Below are positions 35,651-52,877 of a stretch of 64,000 nucleotides of DNA, in pieces. How positions within the stretch are numbered: position 1 is the stretch's first letter; every line of letters starts with the position of its first letter. This stretch comes from JACCXG01 sp963834305 (GTDB taxonomy: Bacteria > Acidobacteriota > Vicinamibacteria > Vicinamibacterales > 2-12-FULL-66-21): contig CAWIAX010000002.1 of the NCBI GenBank assembly GCA_963834305.1, positions 1,550,001-1,614,000 of the forward strand. The letters run 5' to 3'. The notes under the pieces were generated by a model that did not search any database, was not told the origin of the DNA, and saw only the letters and a program-made list of their open reading frames with translations. A program made the position numbers and the translations under genes.

Positions 35651-35906
35651 GGGTCTCACGGCGCGTAGCTGTCCGCGCGCTGATAATCCGGATGCGATCC
35701 TCGCCGGAGTCGGCATGGGCGACAAACAGGAGACGCTGCGAAGTCGACATCCCAAGCGTGATGAACCGGCGCTCCTCAGCGGAGTGATCGGGATCGTCAA
35801 ACGTCTCGGCAAACGGATCGAGGAAGACCGCCTTGGCTTCCTCGAAAGAGACATCATGTTTGCGGAGGTTCTCCGCCGCCTTCTTGACGTCCCACTCGCA
35901 GATCAC
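35613..35906 (-). CDS. BrnT-type ribonuclease toxin
   Basis: 97 residues from GTG 35906. Landmarks are CEWDVKKAAENLRKHDVSFE, EAKAVFLDPFAETFDDPDHS, EERRFITLGMSTSQRLLFVA and IRIISARTATRRE, which match BrnT (RelE-like fold). It is the first cassette after the integrase, so it is probably the most recent insertion. A TACAAT box lies 5 bases upstream of the GTG, implying a leaderless transcript. Confidence 0.92.
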   Translation of the reverse strand: MICEWDVKKAAENLRKHDVSFEEAKAVFLDPFAETFDDPDHSAEERRFITLGMSTSQRLLFVAHADSGEDRIRIISARTATRRETHAHQERSGKERR

Positions 35907-35911
35907 AGCCT

Positions 35912-35917
35912 ATTGTA
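35912..35917 (-). promoter_or_regulatory. -10 box of BrnT cassette (leaderless)
   Basis: TACAAT on the minus strand, five bases before the GTG start of brnT. No good -35 hexamer is visible 16-18 bases upstream (GC-rich sequence), so it may depend on an activator or an extended element. Confidence 0.4.
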
Positions 35918-36061
35918 GCGCCGCCGCCCCGACCTGGCCTTGACGCCTTCGCTCGGCGAGGCGTCTCCCCGCCACGACACCAACTGCACTCTCGGGCGAG
36001 GTCGTGAACTGCACAAGATGTGCGGTGCCAGCCAGCGTCATTCCTGGGGACGAAGAGAGCT

Positions 36062-36111
36062 GGCTAACGACTAGTAACCTGCAGGACACGCCCTGCGCCC
36101 CGCAGCCTAAC
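36062..36111 (-). other. candidate attI recombination site
   Basis: Between the 3' end of intI and the first cassette the minus strand holds two GTTRRRY-type cores: GTTAGGC (36111-36105) and GTTAGCC (36068-36062). Between them is a small GCAGGGC...GTCCTGC inverted repeat and a third GTTACTA. attI sites have one simple core next to the first cassette; the GTTAGCC core is the best crossover candidate. This is position-based inference. Confidence 0.5.
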
Positions 36112-36288
36112 ACGACACCGCACCGCCGCCGAAACGGCGGATCTCCAACCCACTCATCATTTTGGCCAGCCACGCGCGCCGCTAGCTATCCTGATAGCCT
36201 GGTCTGTGTAGTCGGATAGCTCGCGGGCACTCGGACACGCACCACCCCCCCACGTCCCGCCGGGCGCTTGGCGCACCCCAGACGACCC

Positions 36289-37287
36289 TCACCCCTCGTC
36301 CAGCGGGCTCCGCACCCCGCGCCCACCCCGATTCAGCACGTGCGTATAGATCATCGTCGTGCTCACGTCCCGGTGCCCGAGCAGCTCCTGGATCGTCCGG
36401 ATGTCGTAGCCGGACTCCAGCAGGTGCGTGGCAAACGAATGCCGGAACGTATGGCAGCTGGCGCGGCTGATCAGGCCGGCTTTCACGACGGCGGCCTTCA
36501 CGGCCCGCTGCACGACGGTCTCGTGCAGATGATGCCGCCGCCGCTGCCCGGTCTCGCGGCACACGTAGGTGCGCGTCGCCGGGAACACCCACTGCCAGGC
36601 CCAGTCCCGGCCCGCACCCGGGTACTTCCGCCCCAGCGCATCCGGCAACGTGACCCAGCCGGCCGAACCGCGCACGTCCTCGTCGTGCAGACGCCTGGCC
36701 CCCTCGAGATGCACGGTCAGCGCCTCCACCAGCCGCGCCGGGATCATCGTCACCCGATCGCGGCGCCCCTTGCCATCGCGCACCCGAATCTCCCGCCGCG
36801 CCAGCTCGACGTCCTTGACGCGCAGCTGCGCGCACTCCAGCAGCCGCAGGCCGGATCCGTACACCAGCGAAGCCATCAGCCGGACGACGCCGGTCAGCTC
36901 GCGCAGCAGCCGCTGCACCTCGTCCCTCGTGAGCACGACCGGCAGGCGCGCGGGCCGCCTCGCCCGCACCAGCCCGCGCAGCCAGTCCAGCTCGAGCTGC
37001 AACACCTCGGCATACAGAAAGACGATCGCGCTCAGCGCCTGGTTCTGCGTCGAGGCCGCAACCTGCCCGTGCACCGCCAGCGACGACAGGAACGCCATCA
37101 CCTCGGGCTCCGCCATCTGACGGGGATGCCGGCCGCCGTGATGACTGATGAAGCGCCGGATCCACCCCACGTACGCTCGCTCGGTCCGGACCGAGTAGTG
37201 CTTCACCCTGATGCGCTGGCGCACGACGTCGAGCAACCGCGGCCGGGCGCTCCCGCTCCCGTCGTCTTCCCGATGGCCGGCGCCCAT
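36289..37287 (-). CDS. intI: integron integrase (IntI-type tyrosine recombinase)
   Basis: 332 residues from ATG 37287 (37344 possible). The N-terminal SAM-like DNA-binding domain is VRQRIRVKHYSVRTERAYVG, WIRRFISHHGGRHP. The catalytic domain has the Arg of SGLRLLECAQLRVKD, His and Arg of HTFRHSFATHLLESG, His of LLGHRDVSTT and the Tyr of MIYTHVLNRGG. The integron-specific extra segment is present (LPDALGRKYPGAGRDWAWQW, VFPATR), separating IntI from XerC/D. It recombines attC hairpins with attI. It reads toward the cassettes rather than away from them. Confidence 0.95.
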   Translation of the reverse strand: MGAGHREDDGSGSARPRLLDVVRQRIRVKHYSVRTERAYVGWIRRFISHHGGRHPRQMAEPEVMAFLSSLAVHGQVAASTQNQALSAIVFLYAEVLQLELDWLRGLVRARRPARLPVVLTRDEVQRLLRELTGVVRLMASLVYGSGLRLLECAQLRVKDVELARREIRVRDGKGRRDRVTMIPARLVEALTVHLEGARRLHDEDVRGSAGWVTLPDALGRKYPGAGRDWAWQWVFPATRTYVCRETGQRRRHHLHETVVQRAVKAAVVKAGLISRASCHTFRHSFATHLLESGYDIRTIQELLGHRDVSTTMIYTHVLNRGGRGVRSPLDEG

Positions 37288-37674
37288 TCGTCGCCATGAT
37301 GCGAGTGCCGTGCCCGAGCAGGCACATCGCGTTGCGCGCAGCATCCCACGACCGGACGGCGCTCGGATGGCAGAATCCGCAATCCCGCGGAACGACCAGC
37401 AGTGCAGACAATGAGTACGGATGGAGGGGCGACGGCCGGCGGGATGCGGGGCGAAGGCGGCGCGGCTACGGCGCGCCGGGAAGGGTTGGGTGGCCCAGGC
37501 GACCGGTGTGGCGCAGGGGCGGATGCCGAAGCGGTAGCGAGTGGACCCCCGCGGAGAAAAAGAAAGGGCGATGGCCGGCTAGCCATCGCCCCAGGACAAT
37601 CCCGCCTTCGCGCGCCCAAATACGGCGCGCTTCCACCTTCGCCAGGGGCGACGGCGGACAACCCGCGGGGCCGG
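37288..37674. other. intI-rpoC spacer
   Basis: About 390 bases between the end of rpoC and the intI start. It holds the rpoC terminator (37556-37591). Both genes are on the minus strand. No further gene, attC site or strong intI promoter is recognised; the sequence is GC-rich and the intI -35/-10 boxes are not obvious. Confidence 0.5.
37556..37591 (-). terminator. intrinsic terminator of the rpoBC operon
   Basis: On the minus strand GGGCGATGGC pairs with GCCATCGCCC around a six-base loop and is followed by TTTCTTTTTC. Starts about 85 bases after the rpoC stop codon. Confidence 0.92.
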
Positions 37675-41896
<4,222 letters not shown>

Positions 41897-41999
41897 TTAC
41901 ATCCTTCGGGTATAGCGTGCATCTGGGCAACTCCCAACCGCCACTCGCACTCCCAGTCCGGCGTCGGACGCTGGCGGTCGGGATCGTCAAACCGTCCAC

Positions 42000-46314
<4,315 letters not shown>

Positions 46315-46481
46315 GCTCTAAACACCCCGAGGACGGGAAAAAGTGTCACGGGCGCCGCGCTGAGTGCGACGGGCCACGTGCGGACGTGCGACGTACGACA
46401 GCCGAAGTGCCGGGGCGATGTGCGAAGGGCGGCGCGGCGCGCGCAGCACCGTCGCACACGGCACGCAGCACGCTCCGCGCG

Positions 46482-46871
46482 CTACTTGATCTCGACCTTG
46501 GCGCCGACTTCCTCGAACTTCTTCTTGATCGCTTCGGCCTCGTCCTTGGGGACGCCTTCCTTGATCGGCTTGGGCGCGCCCTCGACGAGATCCTTGGCTT
46601 CCTTCAGCCCGAGGCTGGTGACTTCGCGGACGACCTTGATCACGTTGATCTTGTTGGCGCCGACTTCGGTCAGCGTCGCGGTGAACTCGGTCTTCTCCTC
46701 GACCGCCGCGGCGCCGCCGCCCGCCGCCGCGCCACCCGGCATCGCCATCGGCATCGCCGCCGCCGCCGAGACGCCGAGCTCGGACTCCAGCGTCTTGACG
46801 AGCTGCGAGAGCTCGAGCACCGAGATGCCCTTGATGTAGTCGATCACCTGCTGCTGATTCACTTCGGCCAT
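46482..46871 (-). CDS. rplL: 50S ribosomal protein bL12 (L7/L12)
   Basis: 129 residues. N-terminal dimerisation part (VIDYIKGISVLELSQLVKTL), flexible Ala/Gly hinge, and the C-terminal factor-binding domain with KINVIKVVREVTSLGLKEAK and LVEGAPKPIKEGVPKDEAEA. Forms the ribosomal stalk with uL10 and recruits translation factors. Lies between rplJ and rpoB; the 160-base spacer to rpoB has no obvious terminator. Confidence 0.97.
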   Translation of the reverse strand: MAEVNQQQVIDYIKGISVLELSQLVKTLESELGVSAAAAMPMAMPGGAAAGGGAAAVEEKTEFTATLTEVGANKINVIKVVREVTSLGLKEAKDLVEGAPKPIKEGVPKDEAEAIKKKFEEVGAKVEIK

Positions 46872-46982
46872 GATTGCTGTTCCTCTTTACTGGATATGCG
46901 CCGGGGCATCCCCCCCGCGCCTGCCAGCGCTCGCGTCGCTCGCGCCGCTGACTCGTTGCGACTATCCGCTCTCTTGCAGTTG

Positions 46983-47513
46983 CTATTGCGCCTCGGCGCG
47001 CTTCTTTTCCGCCTGCACCAGCACGTTCATCAGGTCGCGCGGCGCCGCCGACAGCACGCTGACGATCTGGACCATCGGCGCCTGGAGCAGGAACAGGAGC
47101 TTCGCGTAGAGCTCCGGCCGGCCCGGCAGGCTGGCCAGCTCGGTGACCTCGCCGGCCTTGATCGCCCGCCCCTGGACCACCGCCGCCTTGATCTGCAGCG
47201 CCGGCGCCGTCTTGGCGAACGTCGTCAGCACCTTCGCCAGCGCGACCGGATCCTCGCCGCTGTAGGCGACCGCGGTCGTGCCGATGAAGTGCTCGCCGAG
47301 CGCCTCGAACGCCGTTCCCTGCATCGCGCGGCGCGCCAGCGTGTTCTTGACGACCTTGTAGTGCCCCTTGACGCCGCGCACCTGCCGCCGCAGCTCGGTG
47401 ACTTCCGGCACCTTCAGCCCGCGGAAGTCCACGACCACCGCGCTCTCGGTGCCCTTGAATGCCCGTTCGAGCTCCTGGAGCTCGTCCACCTTCATTGCCT
47501 TCGTGACTGCCAT
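46983..47513 (-). CDS. rplJ: 50S ribosomal protein uL10
   Basis: 176 residues. Family landmarks are ELERAFKGTESAVVVDFRGL, TELRRQVRGVKGHYKVVKNT and LARRAMQGTAFEALGEHFIG. The C-terminal helix LVQAEKKRAEAQ binds L12 dimers. It anchors the stalk to 23S rRNA and in many bacteria autoregulates rplJL. Confidence 0.96.
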   Translation of the reverse strand: MAVTKAMKVDELQELERAFKGTESAVVVDFRGLKVPEVTELRRQVRGVKGHYKVVKNTLARRAMQGTAFEALGEHFIGTTAVAYSGEDPVALAKVLTTFAKTAPALQIKAAVVQGRAIKAGEVTELASLPGRPELYAKLLFLLQAPMVQIVSVLSAAPRDLMNVLVQAEKKRAEAQ

Positions 47514-47621
47514 GATGTGATCTTCTTCAATCTGCCGGGGGCGCTCCCCGCCGGCCAGCCCGGCGCTCGCCCGGGCCGCTGGTTAACTGCGACGGTCCGC
47601 TTCAGAACCAGTCGGCCGGAG

Positions 47622-48327
47622 CTAGTGCTTCACCGTCTCGGTGACGTGGGTCGTATCGATCGACGATCCCCGGGCCCATCGTCGAGGACATCGTGACGCT
47701 GCGCAGGTACTTGCCCTTGGCCGCCGACGGCTTGGCCTTGACGACGCTGTCGACCAGCGCGTGGGCGTTGTCGATCAGGCTCTGCGACGGGAAGGAGATC
47801 TTGCCGACCGGCGCGTGGATGATGCCGGTCTTGTCGACGCGGAACTCGACCTTGCCGGCCTTGATCTCGCGCACCGCCTGGGCGATGTTCGGCGTCACCG
47901 TGCCGGTCTTCGGGTTGGGCATCAGGCCGCGCGGGCCGAGCACCTTGCCGAGCTTGCCGACGGCGCGCATCATGTCCGGCGTGGCGACCACGGCGTCGAA
48001 GTCCATCCAGCCGCCCTGGATCTTGTCGACCAGCTCTTCGCCGCCGACAGGTCGGCGCCGGCCTCCTGGCGCTTCCTTCTGCTTGTCGGCGCCGGCGATC
48101 GCCAGCACCTTCTTGCTCTTGCCCAGCCCGTGCGGCAGCACCACGGTGCCGCGCACCATCTGGTCGGCGTGCTTGGGGTCGACACCCAGGCGGAGCGCGA
48201 TCTCGACGGTCTCGTCGAACTTCGCGAACTTCACCTTCTGCATGAGGGGAATGGCGTCCTCGATCGTGTGCGGACGATCGGGCACCTGCTGCCGGGCGGC
48301 AGCGAATTTCTTGCCTGGCTTACGCAT
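47622..48327 (-). CDS. rplA: 50S ribosomal protein uL1 (indels)
   Basis: About 234 residues. The start MRKPGKKFAAARQQV is followed by KFAKFDETVEIALRLGVDPK, MVRGTVVLPHGLGKSKKVLA, GGWMDFDAVVATPDMMRAVG and KLGKVLGPRGLMPNPKTGTV. Two compensating indels near 48045-48075 garble about ten residues. One more near 47655 disturbs the C-terminus; corrected, it ends THVTETVKH at the TAG at 47622. uL1 controls the L1 stalk and tRNA exit and often represses rplKA. Confidence 0.94.
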
Positions 48328-48391
48328 GTTGCAACTCCTGTGGTGCTAACGGCCGCGGCGCGGCCTCCCACTGTCCGAGAACCCCGGGCGC

Positions 48392-48817
48392 CTACCTGAC
48401 GACGTCGATGCCCATCGACCGCGCCGTGCCGGCGACGGTCTTGAAGGCCGCCTCGATCGACTCGCAGTTGAGGTCCGGCATCTTGAGCTTGGCGATGTCC
48501 TCGACCTGCTTCTTGGTCACCGTGCCGACCTTGTTCTTGTTCGGCTCGTCCGATCCCTTGGCCAGGTTCGCGGCGCGCTTCAGCAGGATCGACGCCGGCG
48601 GCGTCTTGGTGATGAAGCTGTAGGAGCGGTCGGCGTAGACCGTGACGACGACGGGGATGATCAGCCCCTCGTCCTTGCTGGTCTTCGCGTTGAAGTTCTT
48701 GCAGAAGTCCATGATATTGACGCCGTGGGGACCGAGCGCGGTCCCGACCGGCGGCGCGGGGGTGGCCTTCCCCGCCGCGATCTGGAGCTTCACCATTGCC
48801 TGTACTTTTTTCGCCAT
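48392..48817 (-). CDS. rplK: 50S ribosomal protein uL11
   Basis: 141 residues, intact. Conserved KLQIAAGKATPAPPVGTALG, GPHGVNIMDFCKNFNAKTSK, VTVYADRSYSFITKTPPASI and the C-terminal rRNA-binding end MPDLNCESIEAAFKTVAGTA. Forms the GTPase-associated centre with 23S rRNA. Upstream of rplA, normal order. Confidence 0.97.
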   Translation of the reverse strand: MAKKVQAMVKLQIAAGKATPAPPVGTALGPHGVNIMDFCKNFNAKTSKDEGLIIPVVVTVYADRSYSFITKTPPASILLKRAANLAKGSDEPNKNKVGTVTKKQVEDIAKLKMPDLNCESIEAAFKTVAGTARSMGIDVVR

Positions 48818-48875
48818 GCGTCCCTGTCCGCTCCGCCCGCGGGCGGCAACGGCACCTTCCGCCCGGGGGCGGAAG

Positions 48876-49419
48876 CTACAGTTTCTCTACCTGCAGAAAA
48901 TCGAGCTCGACCGGGGTCGCCCGGCCGAAGATCGTCACCATCACCTTGAGCGTGTTGCGGTCGAGGTTGACCTCGTCCACCACGCCGTTGAAGCTGGTGA
49001 ACGGGCCCCTCGTTGATCCGCACCTGGTCGCCCTTCTCGAACGTGTACTTCGGCTTCGGCTTCTCGGCGGCCTCGGTGACCTGGTTCAGGATCTGGTCAA
49101 CCTCTTCCCGCGTGAGCGGCGTCGGCTTGGCGCCGGCACCGACGAAGCCGGTCACCTTCGGCGTGTTCTTCACGACGTGCCACGCGTGGTCGGACATGTT
49201 CATCTCGACCAGGATGTAGCCGGGGAAGAAGCGCTTGGAGCTGACGACCTTCTTGCCGCCGCGCATCTCGGCGACCTGCTCGGTCGGGATCAGGACCTCG
49301 CCGATCTCCTCCTGCAGGCCGTAGGCGTGCACCCGCTGCTCGAGCGACTCCTTGACCTTGTTCTCGAAGCCGGAGTAGGTGTGGACGATGTACCACTGCT
49401 TCGTGCGATCGTCGGTCAT
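48876..49419 (-). CDS. nusG: transcription termination/antitermination factor NusG (one indel)
   Basis: 180 residues from MTDDRTKQWYIVHTYSGFEN. The NGN domain continues GEVLIPTEQVAEMRGGKKVV and SSKRFFPGYILVEMNMSDHA. The KOW domain QVRINEGP is split by an inserted base near 49010; corrected it continues FTSFNGVVDEVNLDRNTLKV to DFLQVEKL. Links RNA polymerase to Rho or to the ribosome. Confidence 0.95.
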
Positions 49420-49424
49420 GCCGG

Positions 49425-49693
49425 TTACGCCGTCCCGAATGTTCTGAATACCCACTGAATCACCCGGTCGAACAAGAGGTCGAGCGCCCCCGAGGTACAC
49501 GCCGAAAAGAATCGCCGTGAGGATCACGACAATCGTCGTCGCGTAGACTTCCTTGCTGACTGGGCCAGGTCACCCGGCCCATCTCGTTGCGGACTTCCGA
49601 CAGGAACCGCCGCGACCGGCCCCACCAGCCGGTCACGCTGTCCCGGGCCCGTCCGCCGAGCGACTCCTCGTGCTCCGCCATTGCGGTCTTCAT
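49425..49693 (-). CDS. secE: preprotein translocase subunit SecE (indels)
   Basis: About 88 residues. Starts MKTAMAEHEESLGGRARDSV; a conserved amphipathic segment FLSEVRNEMGRVTWPS precedes the single membrane helix. Two indels (near 49560 and 49480) break the frame; corrected it reads VYATTIVVILTAILFGVYLG and LDLLFDRVIQWVFRTFGTA. Part of the SecYEG channel; directly upstream of nusG as in most bacteria. Confidence 0.92.
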
Positions 49694-49811
49694 TTCCCTG
49701 ACCTTTCCTGCCTCACCCGCACACCGGCTTGCCAGCCGAACCGCTCCAGCCGCACGATCGGCCCGCCGCCGCGGCGGGCAACCTTCGCCTCAGACGAGCG
49801 CGAAGATTGGC

Positions 49812-49883
49812 AGGACAGGAGGGAATCGAACCCCCAACCCCCGGTTTTGGAGACCGGTGCTCTGCCAATTGAGCTACTGTCCT
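49812..49883 (-). tRNA. tRNA-Trp (CCA)
   Basis: A full cloverleaf of 72 nt: acceptor AGGACAG/CTGTCCT, D-arm GCTCAATTGGCAGAGC, anticodon loop CTCCAAA (CCA), T-arm GGGGGTTCGATTCCCTC. Lies between rpmG and secE, the common bacterial place. Confidence 0.97.
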
Positions 49884-49898
49884 ACGAACAGTCACGGC

Positions 49899-50048
49899 CT
49901 ACTTCGTCTCGCGGTGCGCCGTGTGCTTGCGGCAGAAGCGGCAGAACTTGCTGAGCTCGAGCCGTTCGGTCGTCTTCTTCTTGTTCTTGGTCGTGCTGTA
50001 GTTGCGCCGCTTGCACTCCTGGCACGCCATCGAAATGATGTCTCGCAT
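49899..50048 (-). CDS. rpmG: 50S ribosomal protein bL33
   Basis: 49 residues: MRDIISMACQECKRRNYSTT, KNKKKTTERLELSKFCRFCR, KHTAHRETK. Two CxxC pairs form a zinc ribbon, the zinc-binding (C+) type of bL33. Lies between tuf and tRNA-Trp. Intact. Confidence 0.95.
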   Translation of the reverse strand: MRDIISMACQECKRRNYSTTKNKKKTTERLELSKFCRFCRKHTAHRETK

Positions 50049-50122
50049 TGCTCAACCCTTGGGCGCAACCGGGGCGCCGGGCGGCCGGATGGCCGCGCCC
50101 GCGCCCCGCGCTACGGATCCCG

Positions 50123-51323
<1,201 letters not shown>

Positions 51324-51379
51324 GTCTTCTGAGCCCTCGTGTGCGTTGCGCTTCCCTGACAATCGTGACTGCCGAAAAC

Positions 51380-51455
<76 letters not shown>

Positions 51456-51507
51456 CTTCGCCCGGCTGCACCAGGCTGTACCGGCCAGCTGGCGCGTGAA
51501 GGGCGGA

Positions 51508-51582
51508 TGGAGCGGGAGACGGGGATCGAACCCGCGACCAACAGCTTGGAAGGCTGTGACTCTACCACTGAGTTACTCCCGC
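51508..51582 (-). tRNA. tRNA-Gly (UCC)
   Basis: Acceptor GCGGGAG/CTCCCGC, D-arm ACTCAGTGGTAGAGT, anticodon loop CTTCCAA (TCC), T-arm GCGGGTTCGATCCCCGT, CCA encoded. Between the tandem repeat block and tRNA-Thr(GGU). Confidence 0.97.
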
Positions 51583-51586
51583 CTTC

Positions 51587-51738
51587 GCGCCAGCCCGCTG
51601 CGCCTTACTGGCGCTATGGCGAGGCCAGCCCGCTTCCCTTTTGCGCCAGCCCGCTGCGCCTTACTGGCGCTAGGGCGAGGCCAGCCCGCTTCCCTTTCGC
51701 GCCAGCCCGCTGCGCCTTACTGGCGCTATGGCGAGGCC
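51587..51738. repeat. three tandem 56-bp hairpin repeats between tRNA genes
   Basis: Unit starts at 51587, 51643 and 51699 (third copy 40 bases). Each copy holds a perfect inverted repeat GCGCCAG...CTGGCGC with a 14-base loop and a downstream part GAGGCCAGCCCGCTTCCCTT. Copies differ at one or two bases. They fill the spacer between tRNA-Tyr and tRNA-Gly in the same transcript. Confidence 0.9.
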
Positions 51739-51796
51739 GGCCGACCCTTCACTGACGTTGACGTGCCCCCCGCTCACCGCGCCGCAGCAGTGAAAG

Positions 51797-51883
51797 TGGT
51801 GGCGAGGGGAGGATTCGAACCTCCGAAGCCGCTGGGCCGACAGATTTACAGTCTGCTGCGTTTGACCGCTTCGCTACCTCGCC
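51797..51883 (-). tRNA. tRNA-Tyr (GUA)
   Basis: 87 nt class II tRNA: acceptor GGCGAGG/CCTCGCC, anticodon loop CTGTAAA (GTA), a long variable arm (CGGCCCAGCGGCTTC), T-arm GGAGGTTCGAATCCTCC and encoded CCA. Confidence 0.97.
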
Positions 51884-51988
51884 GAGACTCCCGCGCGGCC
51901 GACAGCGGAGCACGCTTCGCCGTTCTCCGCCAAACCGATGACTTGTCAGGATTTAGCCGCTTCGCGAATACTCTCGTTGTATGACTCG

Positions 51989-52065
51989 TGGAGCTGGCGA
52001 AGGGATTTGAACCCCCGACCGGCTGATTACAAATCAGCTGCTCTACCGGACTGAGCTACGCCAGC
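51989..52065 (-). tRNA. tRNA-Thr (UGU)
   Basis: Acceptor GCTGGCG/CGCCAGC, D-arm GCTCAGTCCGGTAGAGC, anticodon loop TTTGTAA (TGT), T-arm GGGGGTTCAAATCCC, CCA encoded. First gene of the tRNA-tuf unit. Confidence 0.97.
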
Positions 52066-52080
52066 CCAGACAAAAGAGTA

Positions 52081-52110
52081 TTTGTAGCACACCGCATGCC
52101 ACGGGTGCAA
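52081..52110 (-). promoter_or_regulatory. promoter of the tRNA-tuf operon
   Basis: TTGCAC, 18-base spacer, TACAAA on the minus strand, ending 15 bases before the first tRNA. This gives a start point just upstream of tRNA-Thr(UGU), as expected for a stable-RNA promoter. Confidence 0.6.
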
Positions 52111-52120
52111 GCTGTGGCGG

Positions 52121-52868
52121 TCAAGCACGAGCTCTTGCGGGCGTCCCCGCTGCCTCTGCCGTGCCGCCTCGAACAGCGTCACGCCAGCCGCCACCGACAC
52201 ATTCAGGCTGCGCACCGCACCCTGCATCGGGATCGACACCAGCCGATCGCAGCGCTCCCGCACCAGCCGCCGCAGCCCGGTGCCCTCCGGCGCCGAGCAC
52301 CAGCGCCGTCGGCAGCGTGAGATCGACGTCATCGATAGCGCTCGGGCGCATCGCCGGCCAGGCCGACGGTCCAGACGCCCGGCCTCCTTCAGCTCCTCGA
52401 CGCTCCGCGCGATGTTGACGACGGTGGCGATCCGCACGTAGGCCGCGGCGCCCGACGACGCCTTCATCGCCACGCCGTCGAGCGGCGCGGCGTGCCGCGC
52501 CTGCCGGATCGACGCCGTGGCGCCCCGGCCGCGTCGACGGTCGCGCAGCACCGCGCCGACGTTGTGCGGATCTTCGACGCCGTCGAGCACGACGATGCAG
52601 CGGCGCGGCGGGCGCCGCCGCGGCGACCAGCTCCTGCGACGCTGTAGTCCCGCAGCGCCTCGATCTCCGCGACGATGCCCTGGTGCACGCCGCCGCGCGC
52701 GGCATGCGCCAGCACCTGCGCCTCGACGCGCTCGACCGGCACGCCGCGCTCGCGCGCCAGCGCCAGCGCCTCGTCGATCCGCCGGTCGGTCCGCCCGCTC
52801 ACCCGCACGCGGCGCACGCGCCCGGTGCGCAGCGCCTCGAGCACGGAGTTGATGCCGTAGATCACCAT
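52121..52868 (-). CDS. rlmB: TrmH/SpoU-family 23S rRNA 2'-O-methyltransferase (several indels)
   Basis: About 248 residues. Starts MVIYGINSVLEALRTGRVRR, with the substrate-binding domain ERGVPVERVEAQVLAHAARG and GGVHQGIVAEIEAL. After frame changes near 52640, 52560, 52380 and 52290, the SPOUT knot appears: VVLDGVEDPHNVGAVLR, MKASSGAAAYVRIATVVNIA, GAEGTGLRRLVRERCD and SIPMQGAVRSLNVSVAAGVT. It probably modifies G2251 of 23S rRNA. The end near 52121 is approximate. Confidence 0.85.
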
Positions 52869-52877
52869 GGCCGGTCG

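Larger units (their letters stand above)
28186..37287 (-). mobile_element. chromosomal integron with same-direction integrase and decaying cassette array
   Basis: The unit comprises intI (minus strand), a candidate attI beyond its 3' end, five well-formed attC sites (35.36, 34.48, 33.76, 33.18 and 32.19 kb) and three degenerate ones (30.35, 29.8 and 28.45 kb). Cassette genes mostly read in the same direction as intI and several end inside their attC core. Canonical integrons have intI divergent from the array; here it is inverted, as known for a few lineages such as Treponema denticola. The distal boundary is uncertain and could lie anywhere past 28.2 kb. Confidence 0.85.

Noticed and set aside
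36182..37411. Alternative minus-strand frame across the integrase
   Set aside because: Same strand, other frame, Arg/Gly/Ala-rich without motifs; the IntI frame is complete and has all catalytic residues.
37484..37494. GTTGGGT upstream of intI as an attI for a canonical array
   Set aside because: A seven-base match is expected by chance; rpoC follows at once and no cassettes lie on that side.
51587..51738. CRISPR array
   Set aside because: Only three units, without unique spacers; each unit is itself a hairpin and lies inside a tRNA operon.
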